A stretch of DNA of 64,000 nucleotides, from contig OZ025870.1 of NCBI GenBank assembly GCA_964019415.1, positions 7,186,915 to 7,250,914 of the forward strand. The letters are read 5' to 3'. The stretch comes from Ianthella basta (taxonomy: Eukaryota > Porifera > Demospongiae > Verongiida > Ianthellidae). This document shows, one piece after another, positions 35,854 to 49,358 of this stretch (positions are counted from its first letter, which is position 1; each line of letters starts with the position of its first letter). The position numbers and the translations under genes were made by a program. The notes beneath the pieces were generated by a model. That model was not told where the DNA came from. It did not search any database and saw only the letters and a program-made list of their open reading frames with translations.

Positions 35854-38144
35854 GAGGGGGACATTGCTGATGTATGTGCATGCAAATTTTCAGTGTATGT
35901 GTATATATGTGTGCCTGCATGTGTGTGTGTGTACAGTATGTGTGTATAGTATGTTTCTTTATGTACGGTATGTGTGCATGTGTCGTGGTGGCAGTGCATG
36001 CAAGAGTCAACAAATGTAACACTGAGAAGTCTAGCATTTGGTTGTCTGTAGGGAGGAGCTTCGCAACTTTGATACACCTTTCCTATTCTGACTGTCAAGT
36101 CCATCTTCAGTTTGCTGGAGAGATTAGGTCAGGAAAGCAGTTATGAGTGGTATCCGTCATCAAGGAGCTTGGCCATATGAGATTGTAAGAGGTGGGTGTA
36201 CTATGGTGATTTTCAGTCAGAGGTGTCCTTAACTGCATACAATTTGACTGTGCGCTTGATCGTTAATTGGCAATATGTACAAATCTCATTATCCAACTGA
36301 TCATGAGCAACATACACTAAATCAAACTAGTCAGAATGATCTTCGGCTTACGTAGTACAGCGAATCACACTGTCGAGCATGTCTATAGCAATGTGTTGAA
36401 ATCAAACTGTGAAGCAGATCTGCATAGAGCACAGAGCACAAAATGTGTGTGTGCGTGTGCGCGTGCGTATGTCAGTGTATGTGCGCGTGTATACGTCAGT
36501 GTGTGTGCCCATGTATGTGTCTGTGCTGTATGTTTGTGTGTGTTCAATTGTAGCCTCCCAACCAACTTCTTCTCTCTACACCAACTTCTTCTTATATATA
36601 TATACTCAAGTGAGGTGTGCAGACTTCCGCAAACACATCCCAAAAGGCAGTCATCAGCAGGAAGTGGAGCACACGCCCAAGCAGCAGTTGCCAGGGCAAC
36701 AAGAATGGTCTGTGATGTCTAATATTTCTCGAGAACTGAAAACACATCTGTATACACCGCTGTTAGTGAAGGTGGGTTGAGATGTATTGGTGGATGCAAC
36801 TGCATACGTAGGTGGGTGGGGTCTCGTTTTAAGATTCATTTTTTAAGTTAAGATGCACTGTCATTTTAAGCCACCACCAGGTTCACCCTTTCCTCCCCTC
36901 ATGCACCACCCCTCATGCACCACCCCTCCTATCCCTGGAGGGGTGTGTTATAGTGCAAAATACCTGAATGTCACACTGTTCTTCAGCAATGTGCATGCCA
37001 CGCTAACAGATGCTGCTGTCTTTCACACTGATGTGACTATGGGCAGGGATTCAAGGACGGGACGGGGACGGGATTGGTGTGACCGACAGTATCCTGTGTG
37101 AAGGTGATATGCCATGTGGGCTTCTTGGATTTGTACCGAGAGTGCATTATACTGTACCTTTATTGTACCATTGTTCATTTTTTCTGCACAAGCTACGTAA
37201 TTGTCCAGAGAAGACTGCAAAGCTTTTTTGTGATGACACTATACAGTAGTTACCTCCAGGAAAAGAAGAAGAAGAAAGTCTCACTCTAGAAGGAGGCCAT
37301 TGCTGGTAGATGTGTTTGCAAGGGTCTGTCTGTCTCTCTCTGACTATCAAGTTCATCTTCGGTTAGCTGAAGAGATTAGGGCAGGAAAGCGGTTATGAAT
37401 GGTATCTGTCATCAGGGAGCTTGGCCACATGAGATTGTACAAGGTGGGTGTACGGATGGGGGTGTGGGTGTGGGATTTCTGTCCAGAGGTGTACTTGTCT
37501 GCATAAAATCTGACTGTCAACTTGATCTTCAGCAATATGTATAAATCCGATTATCCAACTGATCATGAGCAGTATTTACATACAAAAGCTAACTTATCAC
37601 AGTAATTATCAGCTTAGTGCAGCAAATGTTACACTGTCGAGCATATCTGTAGCAAATGTGTTGTAATCAAACTGTGAAACAGATTTACATAGAGCACAGA
37701 GCACAAAATGTTTGTCATTGTCTGTATGTGTGTGCGTATGTGTGTGGGTGTGCCATTGTCTCTGCCTGTGTATATATGTGTCTGTACTGCATGCGTGTGT
37801 ATGCCTTTGTATGTGTCTGTGCTGCATGTGTGTGTATGCATTTGTATGTGTTTGTGTGTTTTTGTGTATAGAATTTGTGTATGTGTCTTAGTGGCAGTGC
37901 ATGCTTGAGTCAACAACTAAGAGCATTGAGATGTCTGTAACCTTGTTTCTGTAGGAGGAGCCTGACAGGTGACATTCACCAACCCAAATGAGATCCATCT
38001 TCTGTCCGCTGGAGACATTGTTGCAAGAATGGATTTGGGGTGGTATCTTGTCATCAGGGAGGTAGATTTTATTGGATTGTACGAAGTGGGTAAGGTATGC
38101 AAATTTCCTTGGATACGTAGGTGGGGTTGAGCGTGCAAAATCAA

Positions 38145-39035
38145 AGTTGTTCGGCTGATCTTCAGTAGTGTACACAAAATCAAAATGTGAAATAGATCTT
38201 CAACAATGCACACAAAATCAAACCGTCAAACTGATACTCAACAAATGTGTTAAGGCATTGTCAATCAAACTACATGACTCATCTTCATCAATGAGTAGAG
38301 AAGCAAACCATCAAAGTGATAATCACCCTTAAAGGACAGAAATACCAGCCATCAATCTGATCCTCAACAATGTGTTAAAATCAAACTCAATCTACATAAC
38401 TGATCTTCAGCAATGAGTACAAAATCAAACCATCAAATTGATAATCACATTAAAAGGACACAAATGTAGTATAATATACATTATGCAGAGAAGAATAAGA
38501 AGAAGAATTATATAATTTAAAGGTCACCAATTGAAACCGTCAAACTGATAATCACATTAAAAGGACACAAATTCAAACCATTAAACTGATCATCAACAAA
38601 TGTGTTGAAATCAAACTGTCAATCAAATCTTCAGCAATGACCGCAAAATCAATCCGTCAAACAAATAATCACAATAAATGCGCACAAAATCAATCAGTCA
38701 AACCAATAATCAAACTTTCAAACTGATCTTCAACAAATATAATATCAGAATGTTAAACATTTGATCATAAACAAGCACATAATACATCTTTCAAACTTAT
38801 TATCAGTGCTGAACACAGAGTCGTTCTGACAAGCCTAACTCAGCAATTAGCGCAATATCAATCAAACTGTCAAGCTTACGTATCTTCTCCAATGAGACCA
38901 AAATTAAATTGAAATGTCCTATTCATGGTCATGAACATGGCCAAATTCAATGTGTCAAACTGATCTTCAGCAGTGAGCATGATATCACAGTGTAAACTGA
39001 TTTTCAGCAACAAGCATACTGTTATGCATTGTGCA
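38145..39035 (-). repeat. 39-bp monomer array, minus polarity (copy 3)
   Basis: Close to 28245-29140, with scattered substitutions (for example CAAACTTATTATCAGTGCTG near 38794). Confidence 0.8.
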
Positions 39036-39079
39036 CTATGTACATATGTTTTACGATTAGTTTTACACATTGATTACAT

Positions 39080-39864
39080 AAGCAGGAAAGCCTGCCTTCA
39101 CCAGGCTTCCCTGCTCCGGCGCATCGACGACAGCACACCGTGTCTGCCGATGCCAGCATGTTGCGTGACAGTGTGTTGATGTCAGTTGAGCAGTACACTG
39201 GTACCTGCAACGTCATGTGTGCATGGCATGCGAGTATGCATAGGGCAGCATTAATCAGATTGTACCGAAGCATGGAGTGCCGGCCAGCAAGCGAAGCACA
39301 TGCCAGTACAGGTAGAAAAGGACAATGCTATGCCTGCAGTTTTAATCTATGTAATTAATGGTAACAGAATATTTGGTAACAAAGTTTGTAATTCTTTAAA
39401 TTAGTCACATTGGCATGCACTGACGCCAACAGGAAGTGACGTCGCATTCTTGTGGAATGAAATACTGTACGTTGTCAAGGGGCGCAAGAGTAGTCAAAAA
39501 TGGCATTTCGGCCAGCCGAAAAAAGGAAGAGCGCTCTTCGGCTGCAGGGCAGCTAGGTGAACGGCACTTCTCTAAGCTCGCTTCCCCCACTCCCTTAACC
39601 GGCATGGCACTCATCAAGTCCGCCAATGACCAGTAGTCGAAGGACCGGTTGATAATTGTGAAATGGCGTGTCGGCTGGTGGAGAGCGGACGAAGGACATC
39701 TCGCTTTTCGGCCGCAAGGCAGCTAGGCGAACGTCACCCCGCTAAGAACCCGGCCCCCGAGTCCCTCAACTGGCACAGAGCATCTCTAGCCGATTCCATG
39801 CAAGGCGCCAATTTTATGAGGTAACAAACAATAAATCCGACGATTCGGTGAATTTTAGTAAGAT
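39080..39864 (+). mobile_element. Element H, full-length copy 3
   Basis: Left hairpin GCAGGAAAGCCTGCCTTCAC and CAGGCTTCCCTGC; right end TTTTAGTAAGAT as in the other copies. Both internal duplicates are present (ATGGCATTTCGGCCAGCC and ATGGCGTGTCGGCTGG). Confidence 0.6.
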
Positions 39865-40610
39865 GCTCCATATTGAAGATTGGACTATGACTTTGACTTT
39901 ATACTCATGGATGAAGATCTGTCTTGCGCTCGGATTTCTGCTCAATGCCAAATATGAGTCCAGACCTACATTTTATAGTCATTGCTGAAGATCAGTGTGA
40001 AAATTTGCTTTTCATGCCCATCACTGAAGTCCTGTCTTAGATTTTGATATTATGCGGATTGTTGGAAATGTGTCTTACAGTTTTGCGTTATGTTCATTGC
40101 TAAAGATCTGTATTAAACTTCTTAAGCTCATTGCTGAAGAATCAGTCTTACAAGTTGTTTTCATGCTCATTGCCAAAGATCACTCTTGCATTTTGAATCT
40201 GTGCTCATTGCTGAAGATCAGTTTGACAATTTTGAATTCCAGAAGAGCAGGTTGACTATCTGATTTCATGCTACATTGCTGAAGATCAATCTTTCTATCA
40301 GAATTTTATGCACATCACTGAATTTCAGTCTTGCACTTTACTACTGTGCTCTTCACAGGTCAGCCTTAGACTTTGCTTTGTGCTCATTGCTGAAGATCAG
40401 TCTTGGACTTTGTAACTGTGCTGATCGTTGAAATTCAGATGGAAAATTGACCTCATTGATGAGCATCCATCTAGCAATTTGATATTGTGTTGATTACAGA
40501 AAATCAGTCTTAGACTTTAATCTTATCCTCAATGCTGAAGAATTTTTCTTATATTTCTTCATTCCTGCATATCACATTGATGCTATAATTTTGTGCTCAT
40601 TGTGAAACAT
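39865..40610 (+). repeat. 39-bp monomer array, plus polarity (copy 3)
   Basis: Shares the ~80 bp deletion of copy 2 (GGAAAATTGACCTCATTG near 40440). Confidence 0.8.
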
Positions 40611-43599
40611 AAGTCTAGATGAGCTAAAATGCACACTGTCACCTTCATCTTCAGCAATGTGTGCAAATCTAACTGTCCAACCGATCATGAGCAATGTGTG
40701 CACAATTGAACTTGTCGGAGTGATCTTAAACGTAGAGCACAATACCGAAGTTTGTGTACAGTGTAACCATTCAATAAGATAGGGGTCCTCAGGTTATCTA
40801 TGCTAGGTACATTGTTTGCTTAAACAGTCATGTCTCTTAGTAAACAGGTAACTCTGCTAAAGGTGAATCTTCTATGCTACATCTCCTCAACTCCAGAGTC
40901 AACATCGGTGAGCATGCAGGGGTAGGTAGCCATATGAGTACTGCTTAAGTGTTTTCCCTACCTCCCCCTCCCTTCTTATTCCATTTTCCCCCTCCTCACC
41001 TACTTGCCATTGTGGATATGCACTTAAGTGAGGTGTGCATACTTCCAAAAACTCCTCAAAAACAGCCATCAGCAGGAATCACAGCGGAATGGGGCACACA
41101 CCCAAACAGCATTAACCAGGGCAACTGGAATGGAGCCTGATATCTGGTATTACTCAGGTACTGTGCACACATTAGCATTGACCGTTGTTAGTGCTGATGA
41201 GTAGGGCTGCTTAGGTGGCTGCGGCTGCATCAGGGGGGAGACTGCATTGGTAGGTGGGGTCTCGTTTAAATTCTATATCAGTGCCACTCCAGTATACCCC
41301 ATTGACATAGTCAAGATGCACTTGCATAACCAACATGGGTCGTCCTTTTGAGAGAGAGACAATGTACAGAAACATTTCAATGGGAATGGTGGGAAACAAG
41401 CTGGAGACAAGGTTTTGGGTGCAGTTTGTGTGACTGGTAGCCTCGATGAGCATTAAATGCACACTGCCAACGTGATCTTCAGCAATGTCTGCAAATTCAT
41501 TTGTCCAACCAATCATGAGCAATGTGTGCACAGTGGAACTTGTCAGAGTGATCTTAAACGTAGAGGTTTGTGTATAGTGTGACCATTCAATAGGCGTCCT
41601 CAGATGATCTACATATACGTACTTCAACAATAGGTACCATGTTTTGTTAAATTAGTCCTAAACAGATAGCTTTGCTAAGGTGAGGTTAGTTGGAAGAAGA
41701 ATGTTACAAATCCTCAACCTTGGAGTCAACATCGGTAAGCATGCAGTGGTACGTTGCCCTATGAGTGCTGCTTAACTGCTTCCCTCCCTCCCCCTCCCTT
41801 CTTCCTCCCACCTTCACTGAAGTGAGGTGTGCAGACTTCCACAAACTCATACCAAAAGGCAGTCATCAGCCGGAAGTGGAGCACACGCCCAAGCAGCAGT
41901 TGCCAGGGCAACAAGAATGGTCCGTGATGTCTAGTCTTTCTCGAGGACTGAACACACATCTGCATTAACCGCTGTTAGTGGAGGTGGGTTGAGCTATATT
42001 GGTGGGTGCAACTGCATACGTAGGTGGGTGGGGCTGCATAGGTGGCTGTGGCTCTATCAGGGGTAGTAGCTACATTGATGGGTGGGGTCTCATTTTCAGA
42101 TTCCTATTTTAAGTTAAGATTTACTGTCATTTTAAGCCACCACCAGCTTCACCTTTCCTCCCCACATGCACCACTCCTCCTCAACCACTCCCGTTATCCC
42201 GTGCTGCCACTGCACTCTGCTTCACGAAAAACCTGACAAGTCGCACTCGCCAACCCTATTGAGACTGTCAAGATCTATCTGCAGGTTGCTGGGGAGATGG
42301 GTTTGCATGGGGTGGGTATCCATCATCAGGGAGGTCAGCTTTCTTGGATTATACAAGGTGAGTACAGTGTGGGGATATCTCTGGAGGGGTGTGTTATATA
42401 GTGCAAAGTACCTGAATGTCACACTGTTCTTCAGCAATGTGCATGCCATGCCAACAGATGCTGCTGTCTTTCACACTGATGTGGCTATGGACAGGGATTC
42501 AAGGACAGGATTGGTGTGACCGACAGTATCCTGAATGAAGGTGATATGCCATGTGGGCTTCTTGGATTTGTACCAAGAGTGCATTATACTGTACCTTTAT
42601 TGTACCATTGTTCATTTTTTCTGCACAAGCTACGTAATTGTCCAGAGAAGACTGCAAAGCTTTTATGTGATGACACTGTACAGTAGTTACCTCCAGGAAA
42701 AGAAGAAGAAGAAAGTCTCACTCTAGAAGGTGGCCATTGCTGGTAGATGTGTTTGCAAGGGTCTCTCTGTCTCTCTCTGACTATCAAGTTCATCTTCGGT
42801 TTGCTGAAGAGATTAGGGCAGGAAAGCGGTTATGAATGGTATCTGTCATCAGGGAGCTTGGCCACATGAGATTGTACAAGGTGGGTGTACGGATGGGGGT
42901 GTGGGTGTGGTGATTTCTGTCCAGAAGTGTACTTGTCTGCTTAAATCCAACTGTCAACTTGATCTTCAGCAATATGTATAAATCCGATTATCCAACTGAT
43001 CATGAGCAGTATTTACATACAAAAGCTAACTTATCACAGTAATTATCAGCTTAGTGCAGCAAATGTTACACTGTCGAGCATATCTGTAGCAATTGTGTTG
43101 TAATCAAACTGTGAAACAGATTTACATAGAGCACAGAGCACAAAATGTGTGTGTCAATGTCTGTATGTGTGTACATATGTGTCTGGGTGTGCCATTGTCT
43201 CTGCCTGTGTATATATGTGTCTGTACTGCATGCGTGTGTATGCCTTTGTATGTGTCTGTGCTGCATGTGTGTGTATGCATTTGTATGTGTTTGTGTGTTT
43301 TTGTGTATAGAATTTGTGTATGTGTCTTAGTGGCAGTGCATGCATGAGTCAACAACTAAGAGCATTGAGATGTCTGTAACCTTGTTTCTGTAGGAGGAGC
43401 CTGACAAGTAACATTCACCAACCCTAATGAGATCCATCTTCTGTCCGCTGGAGACATTGTTGCAAGAATGGATTTGGGGTGGTATCTTGTCATCAGGGAG
43501 GTAGATTTTATTGGATTGTACAAAGTGGGTAAGGTATGCGGATTTCCTTGGATAGGTATGGTTGAGCGTGCAAAACTCAAAGTTGTTCGGCTGATCTTC

Positions 43600-44375
43600 A
43601 GTAGTGTACACAAAATCAAATTGTGAAATAGATCTTCAACAATGCACACGAAATCAAACCGTTAAACTGATCCTCAACAAATGTGTTAAAATGACATTGT
43701 CATAATTCATCTTCATCAATGAGTAGAGAAGCAAACCATCAAAGTGATAATCACCCTTAAAGGACAGAAATACCAGCCATCAATCTGATCCTCAACAATA
43801 TGTTGAAATCAAACTCAATCTACATAACTGATCTTCAGCAATGAGTACAAAATCAAACCATCAAATTGATAATCACATTAAAAGGACACAAATGTAGTAT
43901 AATATACATTATGCAGAGAAGAACAAGAAGAATTATTACATAATTTAAAGGACACCAATTGAAACCGTCACACTGATAATCACATTAAAAGGACACAAAT
44001 TCAAACCATTAAACTGATCATCAACAAATGTGTTGAAATCAAACTGTCAATCAAATCTTCAGCAATGACCGCAAAATCAATCCGTCAAACAGATAGTCAC
44101 AATAAATGCGCACAAAATCAATCTGTCAAACCAATGATCACAAATATTGGGCACAAGTCATACTTTCAAACTGATCTTCAACAAATATAATATCAGATTG
44201 TTAAAGATTTGATCATAAACAAGCACATAATACGTTCTGACAAGCCTAACTCAGCAATCAGCACATTATCAATCAAACTGTCAAGCTTACGTATCTTCTC
44301 CAATGAGACCAAAATTAAATTGAAATGTCCTACTCATGGTCATGAACATGGCCAAATTCAATGTGTCAAACTGAT
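43600..44375 (-). repeat. 39-bp monomer array, minus polarity (partial copy)
   Basis: Ends abruptly in AAACTGATCTTCAG joined to TTCTGTCTTAGATTTCG of the plus array, without the element H junction. Confidence 0.75.
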
Positions 44376-45045
44376 CTTCAGTTCTGTCTTAGATTTCGAT
44401 ATCATGCGGATTGTTGAAAATGTGTGTTGAAAATGTGTCTTACAGTTTTGGGTTATGTTCATTGCTGAAGATCTGTATTAAACTTCTTAAGCTCATTGCT
44501 GAAGAATCAGTCTTACAAGTTGTTTTCATGCTCATTGCCAAAGATCACTCTTGCATTTTGAAACTGTGCTGATTGCTGAAGATCAGTTTGACAATTTTGA
44601 ATTCCGGAAGAGCAAGTTGACTATTTGATTTCATGCTACATTGCTAAAGATCAGTCTTTCCTTCAGAATTTTATGCACATCACTGAATTTCAGTCTTGCA
44701 CTTTAATACTGTGCTCTTCACAGGTCAGCCTTAGACTTTGCTTTGTGCTCATTGCTGAAGATCAGTCTTGGACTTTGTAACTGTGCTGATCGTTGAAATT
44801 CAGATGGAAAATTTGAATTGCCGCAGAAGAGGTTGACTCTCTGTTTTCTTGCTCATTCCTGAAGATCAGACTTAACACTTAAATTTTAACCTCATTGATG
44901 AGCATTCATCTAGCAATTTGATATTGTGCTCATTACAGAAGATCAGTCTTAGATTTGAATCTTATCCTCAAAGCTGAAGAAGTGTTCTAATATTTCTTCG
45001 TTCCTGCATATCACTTTGCTATAATTTTGTGCTCATTGCGAAACA
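44376..45045 (+). repeat. 39-bp monomer array, plus polarity (partial copy)
   Basis: Begins inside the array at the point equivalent to about 40030 in copy 3. It has a tandem GTTGAAAATGTGT duplication near 44413-44438. Confidence 0.75.
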
Positions 45046-45471
45046 TCAGTCTAGATGAGCTAAAATGCACACTGTCATCATAATCTTCAACAATGTGTGC
45101 AAATCTAACTGTCCAACCGATCGTGAGCAATGTGTGCACAATGGAACTTGTCAGAGTGATCTTAACGTAGAGCACAAACCGAAGTTTGTGTACAGTGTAA
45201 CCATTCAATAAGATAGGGGTCCTCAGGTTATCTATGCTTCAACAGTAGGTACATTGTTTTGTTAAACAGTCATGTCTTTTAGTAAACAGGTAACTCTGCT
45301 AAAGGTGAATTTTCTATGCTACATCTCCTCAACTCCAGAGTCAACATTGGTGAGCATGCAGGGGTAGGTAGCCATATGAGTACTGCTTAAGTGTTTTCCC
45401 TACCTCCCCCTCCCTTCTTATTCCATTTTCCCCCTCCTCACCTACTTGCCATTGTGGATATACACTTAAGT

Positions 45472-45902
45472 GAGGTGTGCATACTTCCAAAAACTCCTCA
45501 AAAACAGCCATCAGCAGGAATCACAGGGGAATGGGGCACTCACCCAAACAGCATTAACCAGGGCAACTGGAATGGAGCCTGATATCTGGTATTACTCAGG
45601 TACTGTGCACACATTAGCATTGACCGTTGTTAGTGATGATGAGTGGGGCTGCATAGGTGGCTGCGGCTGTATTAGGGGAGTGACTGCATTGGTAGGTGGG
45701 GTCTCATTTTAATTCTATATCAGTGCCACTCCAGTATACCCCATTGACATATATAATCGAGATGCGCCTGCATAACCAACATGGGTCGTCCTTTTGCGAG
45801 AGAGACAATGTACAGAAACATTTCAATGGGAATGGTGGGAAACAAGCTGGAGACAAGGTTTGGGGTGCAGTTTGTGTGACTGGTAGCCTCGATGAGCATT
45901 AA
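45472..45902 (+). pseudogene. Modules v and p, right-hand copy
   Basis: v-type frame of 80 codons starting MRCAYFQKLLKNSHQQESQG and ending LVGGVSF, then an overlapping frame with the p sequence IIEMRLHNQHGSSFCERDNV. This is the longest uninterrupted v frame seen. As elsewhere, the two parts are in different frames with no consensus splice donor between them. Confidence 0.3.
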
Positions 45903-46963
45903 ATGCACACTGCCAACATGATCTTCAAAAATGTCTGCAAATTCATCTGTCCAACCAATCATGAGCAATGTGTGCACAGTGATCTTAAACGTAGAGGTTT
46001 GTGTATAGTGTAACCATTCAATAAAGTAGGCGTCCTCAGATGATCTACATATACTTCAACAATAGGTACCGTGTTTTGTTAAATACGTATGTCCTAAACA
46101 GATAGCTTTGCTAAGGTGAGGTTAGTTGGAAGAAGAATGTTACAACTCCTCAACCTTGGAGTCAACATCGGTAAGCATGCCGTGGTAGGTAGCCCTATGA
46201 GTGCTGCTTAACTGCTTCCCTCCCTTCCCCTCCCTTCTTCTTCCCTCCACACCCATTTCCCCTTATGTATATATACTTAAGTGAGGTGTGCAGACTTCCA
46301 CAAACTCGTCCCAAAAGGCAGTCATCAGCAGGAAGTGGAGCACGCGCCCAAGCAGCAGTTGCCAGGGCAACAAGAATGGTCCGTGATGTCTAGTATTTTT
46401 TGAGGACTGAACACACATCTGCATTAACCGCTGTTAGTGGAGGTGGGTTGAGCTATATTAGTGGGTGCAACTGCATACGTAGGTGGGTGGGGTCTCATTT
46501 TCAGATTCCTATTAAGTTAAGATGCACTGTCATTTTAAGCCACCACCGGCTTCACCTTTCCTCACCTTTCCTCCCCACATGCACCACCCCTCCTCAACCA
46601 CTCCCGTTATCCCGTGCTGCCACTGCACTCTGCCCCATTGACGTGGTCAAGATGCAGCTGCATAACTAACATGGGTCTTTTGTGAGAGAGAAAAAGTACA
46701 GAAGTGGTTTGACTGCATGAGAAAGGCAGAAAGTGAGCTGGGTTGTCTGTAAAGAAGACCCTGACAAGTCGCACTCGCCAACCCTATTGAGACTGTCAAG
46801 ATCTATCTGCAGGTTGCTGGGGAGATGGGTTTGCATGCGGTGGGTATCCATCATCAGGAAGGTTGGCTTTCTTGGATTATACAAGGTGAGTACAGTGTGG
46901 GAATATCTCTGGAGGGGTGTGTTATAGTGCAAAATACCTGAATGTCACACTGTTCTTAGCAAT

Positions 46964-47158
46964 GTGCATGCTACGCCAACAGATGCTGCTGTCTTTCACA
47001 CTGATGTGACTATGGACAGGGATTCAAGGACGGGATTGGTGCGACCGACAGTATCCTGTGTGAATGTGTTATGCCATGTGGGCTTCTTGGAATTGAACCA
47101 AGAGTGCATTATACTGTTACTTTCATTGTACCATTGTTCATTATTCTGCACCAGCTAA
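46964..47158 (+). pseudogene. C module with open upstream extension
   Basis: The frame reads MHATPTDAAVFHTDVTMDRD, SRTGLVRPTVSCVNVLCHVG and FLELNQECIILLLSLYHC without a stop, whereas other copies are interrupted between the two halves. It later frameshifts before the VQRRL part. It gives the best view of how the ancestral frame may have continued. Confidence 0.3.
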
Positions 47159-47872
47159 TTGTCCAGAGAAGACTGCAAAGCTTTCTTGTGATGACACTGT
47201 ACAGTAGTTACCTCCTCGATAAGAAGAAGAAGAAAGTCTCACTCTAGAAGAAGGTCATTGCTGGTAGATGTGTTAGCAAGAGTCTGTCTCTCTTTGTGTG
47301 TGTGTGTGTGTGTGTGTGCGAGTGCGTGCGTGCGTGCGTGCACGCCTGTGCCTTTGCGTCTATGCTGTATGTGTGTGTTCATTTGTATGTTTGCGTGTTT
47401 TTACATATAGTATAGAAGTTGTGTACATTATGTGTCTTGAGATGTCTGTCACCTTGTTTCTGTAGGAGGAGTCTGACAAGTGACATTCACCAACTATAAT
47501 GAGATCCATCTTCAGGCTGCTGGAGAGATTGGTGCGGGAAAGGGGTTTGGGGTGGTGTCTTTGTCATCAGGGAGGTAGGCCTTATTGGATTGTACAAAGT
47601 GGGTAAGATGTGACTTCCTAGATAGGTGTAGTTGAGTGTGCAAAATTCCAATTTGGTCAGCTGATCTTCAGTAGTGAATGCAAGATCAAATTGTGAAACA
47701 GATATTCAACAATGGGCACAACAAAATCAAGCAAGTGATCTCCAGCAATAAGCACAAAAACAAACCGTCAAATCTGATAACCACATTAAATGCAACATAC
47801 TCAAACTTTATACTGTTCATCAACCAATCTTACTATGATGCACTGAATCTCCATTTGTGTGTTTGTTTGTTA

Positions 47873-48446
47873 CACACCATCTTTAAAACTAGCAATCCTT
47901 CCACTACCATCCATTAGCGAACTTGATACATGCCATGCCAATTAAGGGAGTGGGGCACGCGAGCTTAGAGGGGTGCCATTCACCTAGCTGCACTGCAGCC
48001 AAGGAGAGCCCTTCCTCTTTGTCTGTAGGCTGTGATGCCATTTTTGACTACTCTTGCAGCCCCTGACAATGTACAGTATTTTATTCCACCACAAGAATGT
48101 GGTATCACTTCCTGTGGTGTCAGTGCATGCCAATGTTACTAATTTAAGGAATTACACATTTGTTACCATTAATTTTGTTACCATTAATTACATACAATGA
48201 ATTGCAAGCATAGCATTGTCTCTTACTATCTGCACTGGCATGTGCTCCGCTTGCTGGCTGGCACTCCATGCTTTGGTACAATCTGATAAATGCTGCCCCA
48301 TGCATACTCGCATGCCATGCACACATGACAATGCAGGTACAGCTGACATCAATGCACCGTCACACAACATGCTGGCATCGGCAGACATGGTGTGCTGTCG
48401 TCAGCACACCGGAGCAGGGAAGCCCGTCAAAGGCAGGCTTTCCTGC
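47873..48446 (-). mobile_element. Element H, inverted copy with hairpin
   Basis: Reverse complement of the left three-quarters of element H, hairpin at 48414-48446 (GCAGGGAAGCCCGTC/GGCAGGCTTTCCTGC). It contains a small tandem duplication TTTGTTACCATTAAT near 48158-48190. It lacks most of the second internal duplicate, like the 13644 copy. Confidence 0.6.
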
Positions 48447-48469
48447 TAGTATGTTAAGATTGACACCGC

Positions 48470-48710
48470 CAATTTAACCCTTCAGCAAAGACAACATAAC
48501 CAAACTACATATCTGATCTTCAGCAATGAGTAGAGAAGCAAATGTTAATCTGATAATCACATATGAAGGACAGAAATTCAAACCATCAATCTGATCCTCA
48601 ACAAATGTGTTCAATCAAGCTACGATTCAAATCTGCAATGACCACAAAATCAATCTACATAACTAAGTGATAATCACCCTTTAAGTACAGAAACTCAAAC
48701 CATCAATCTG
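48470..48710 (-). repeat. 39-bp monomer array, minus polarity, cut by a rearrangement
   Basis: Monomers end at CCATCAATCTG (about 48709) and continue directly with GACAGGGATTCAAGGACAGG of a C module, a junction seen nowhere else in the window. Confidence 0.7.
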
Positions 48711-49358
48711 GACAGGGATTCAAGGACAGGATTGGTGTGACCAACAGTATCCTGTGTGAAGGTGATATGCCATGGGGGCTTCTTGGAATTGAACCAAGAG
48801 TGCATTATACTGTTACGTTCATTGTACCATTGTTCTGTCTCTCTTTCTCTGTGTGTGTGTGTGGTTTGAGCTTCACAAATAAGATGCGCCTGTCCTATTC
48901 TAACTATCAAGTTCGTGTTCAGTTTGCTGGAAAGATTAAGGCAGGAAAGCAGTTATGAATGGTATCGGTCATCAGGGAGAATGAGAATGTACAAGGTGGG
49001 TGTACGGATGGGGGTGTGGGTGTGGTGATTTTGCCCAGAGGTGTAGAGTAATTATTAGCTTAATGCAGCAAATCACACTGTCGAGCATGTCGGTAGCAAT
49101 GTGTTGTAATCAAACTGTGAAACAAACTTACGTAGAGCACAGAGCACAAAATGTGTGTGTCAATGTCTGTATGTGTGTGTGTATGTGTGTGAGTGTGCCA
49201 GTGTCTCTGCCTTTATATGTGTCTGTGCTGCATGTGTGTGTATGCATTGTATGTGTTTGTGTTTTTGTGTATAGAATTTGTGTATGTATCTTGGTGGCAG
49301 TGCATGCATGAGTCAACAACTAAGAGCATTGAGATGTCTGTAACCTTGTTTCTGTAGG

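Larger units (their letters stand above)
25984..35865 (+). repeat. Segmental tandem copy 2 (9.9 kb)
   Basis: Same order of modules as copy 1: m 26166, C 27194, e3 28054, minus array, element H 29180, plus array, w 30975, p 31370, v 31905, c-type e 32311, C 32621, truncated e 33065, minus array, plus array, shortened w 35165, p 35480. It lacks the MITE. Differences from copy 1 are scattered substitutions and small indels. Confidence 0.85.
35866..42480 (+). repeat. Segmental tandem copy 3, left part
   Basis: Modules m 36048, v 36612, C 37098, e3 37955, minus array, element H 39080, plus array, w 40895, p 41290, v 41823 and c-type e 42228 correspond in order to 15371-22030 of copy 1. At about 42480-42535 the sequence switches to the other C-module type, so the second half of the segment is replaced. 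Confidence 0.8.
42480..47270 (+). repeat. Partial segmental copy (4.8 kb) joined out of register
   Basis: C module 42535, m-like 42780, e3 43394, minus array, plus array, w 45340, p 45730, v 46283, c-type e 46755 and C 47060 correspond to about 16.5-22.25 kb of copy 1, minus about 1 kb (element H and its flanks) deleted at 44375. It follows directly on copy 3's first half. Confidence 0.75.
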
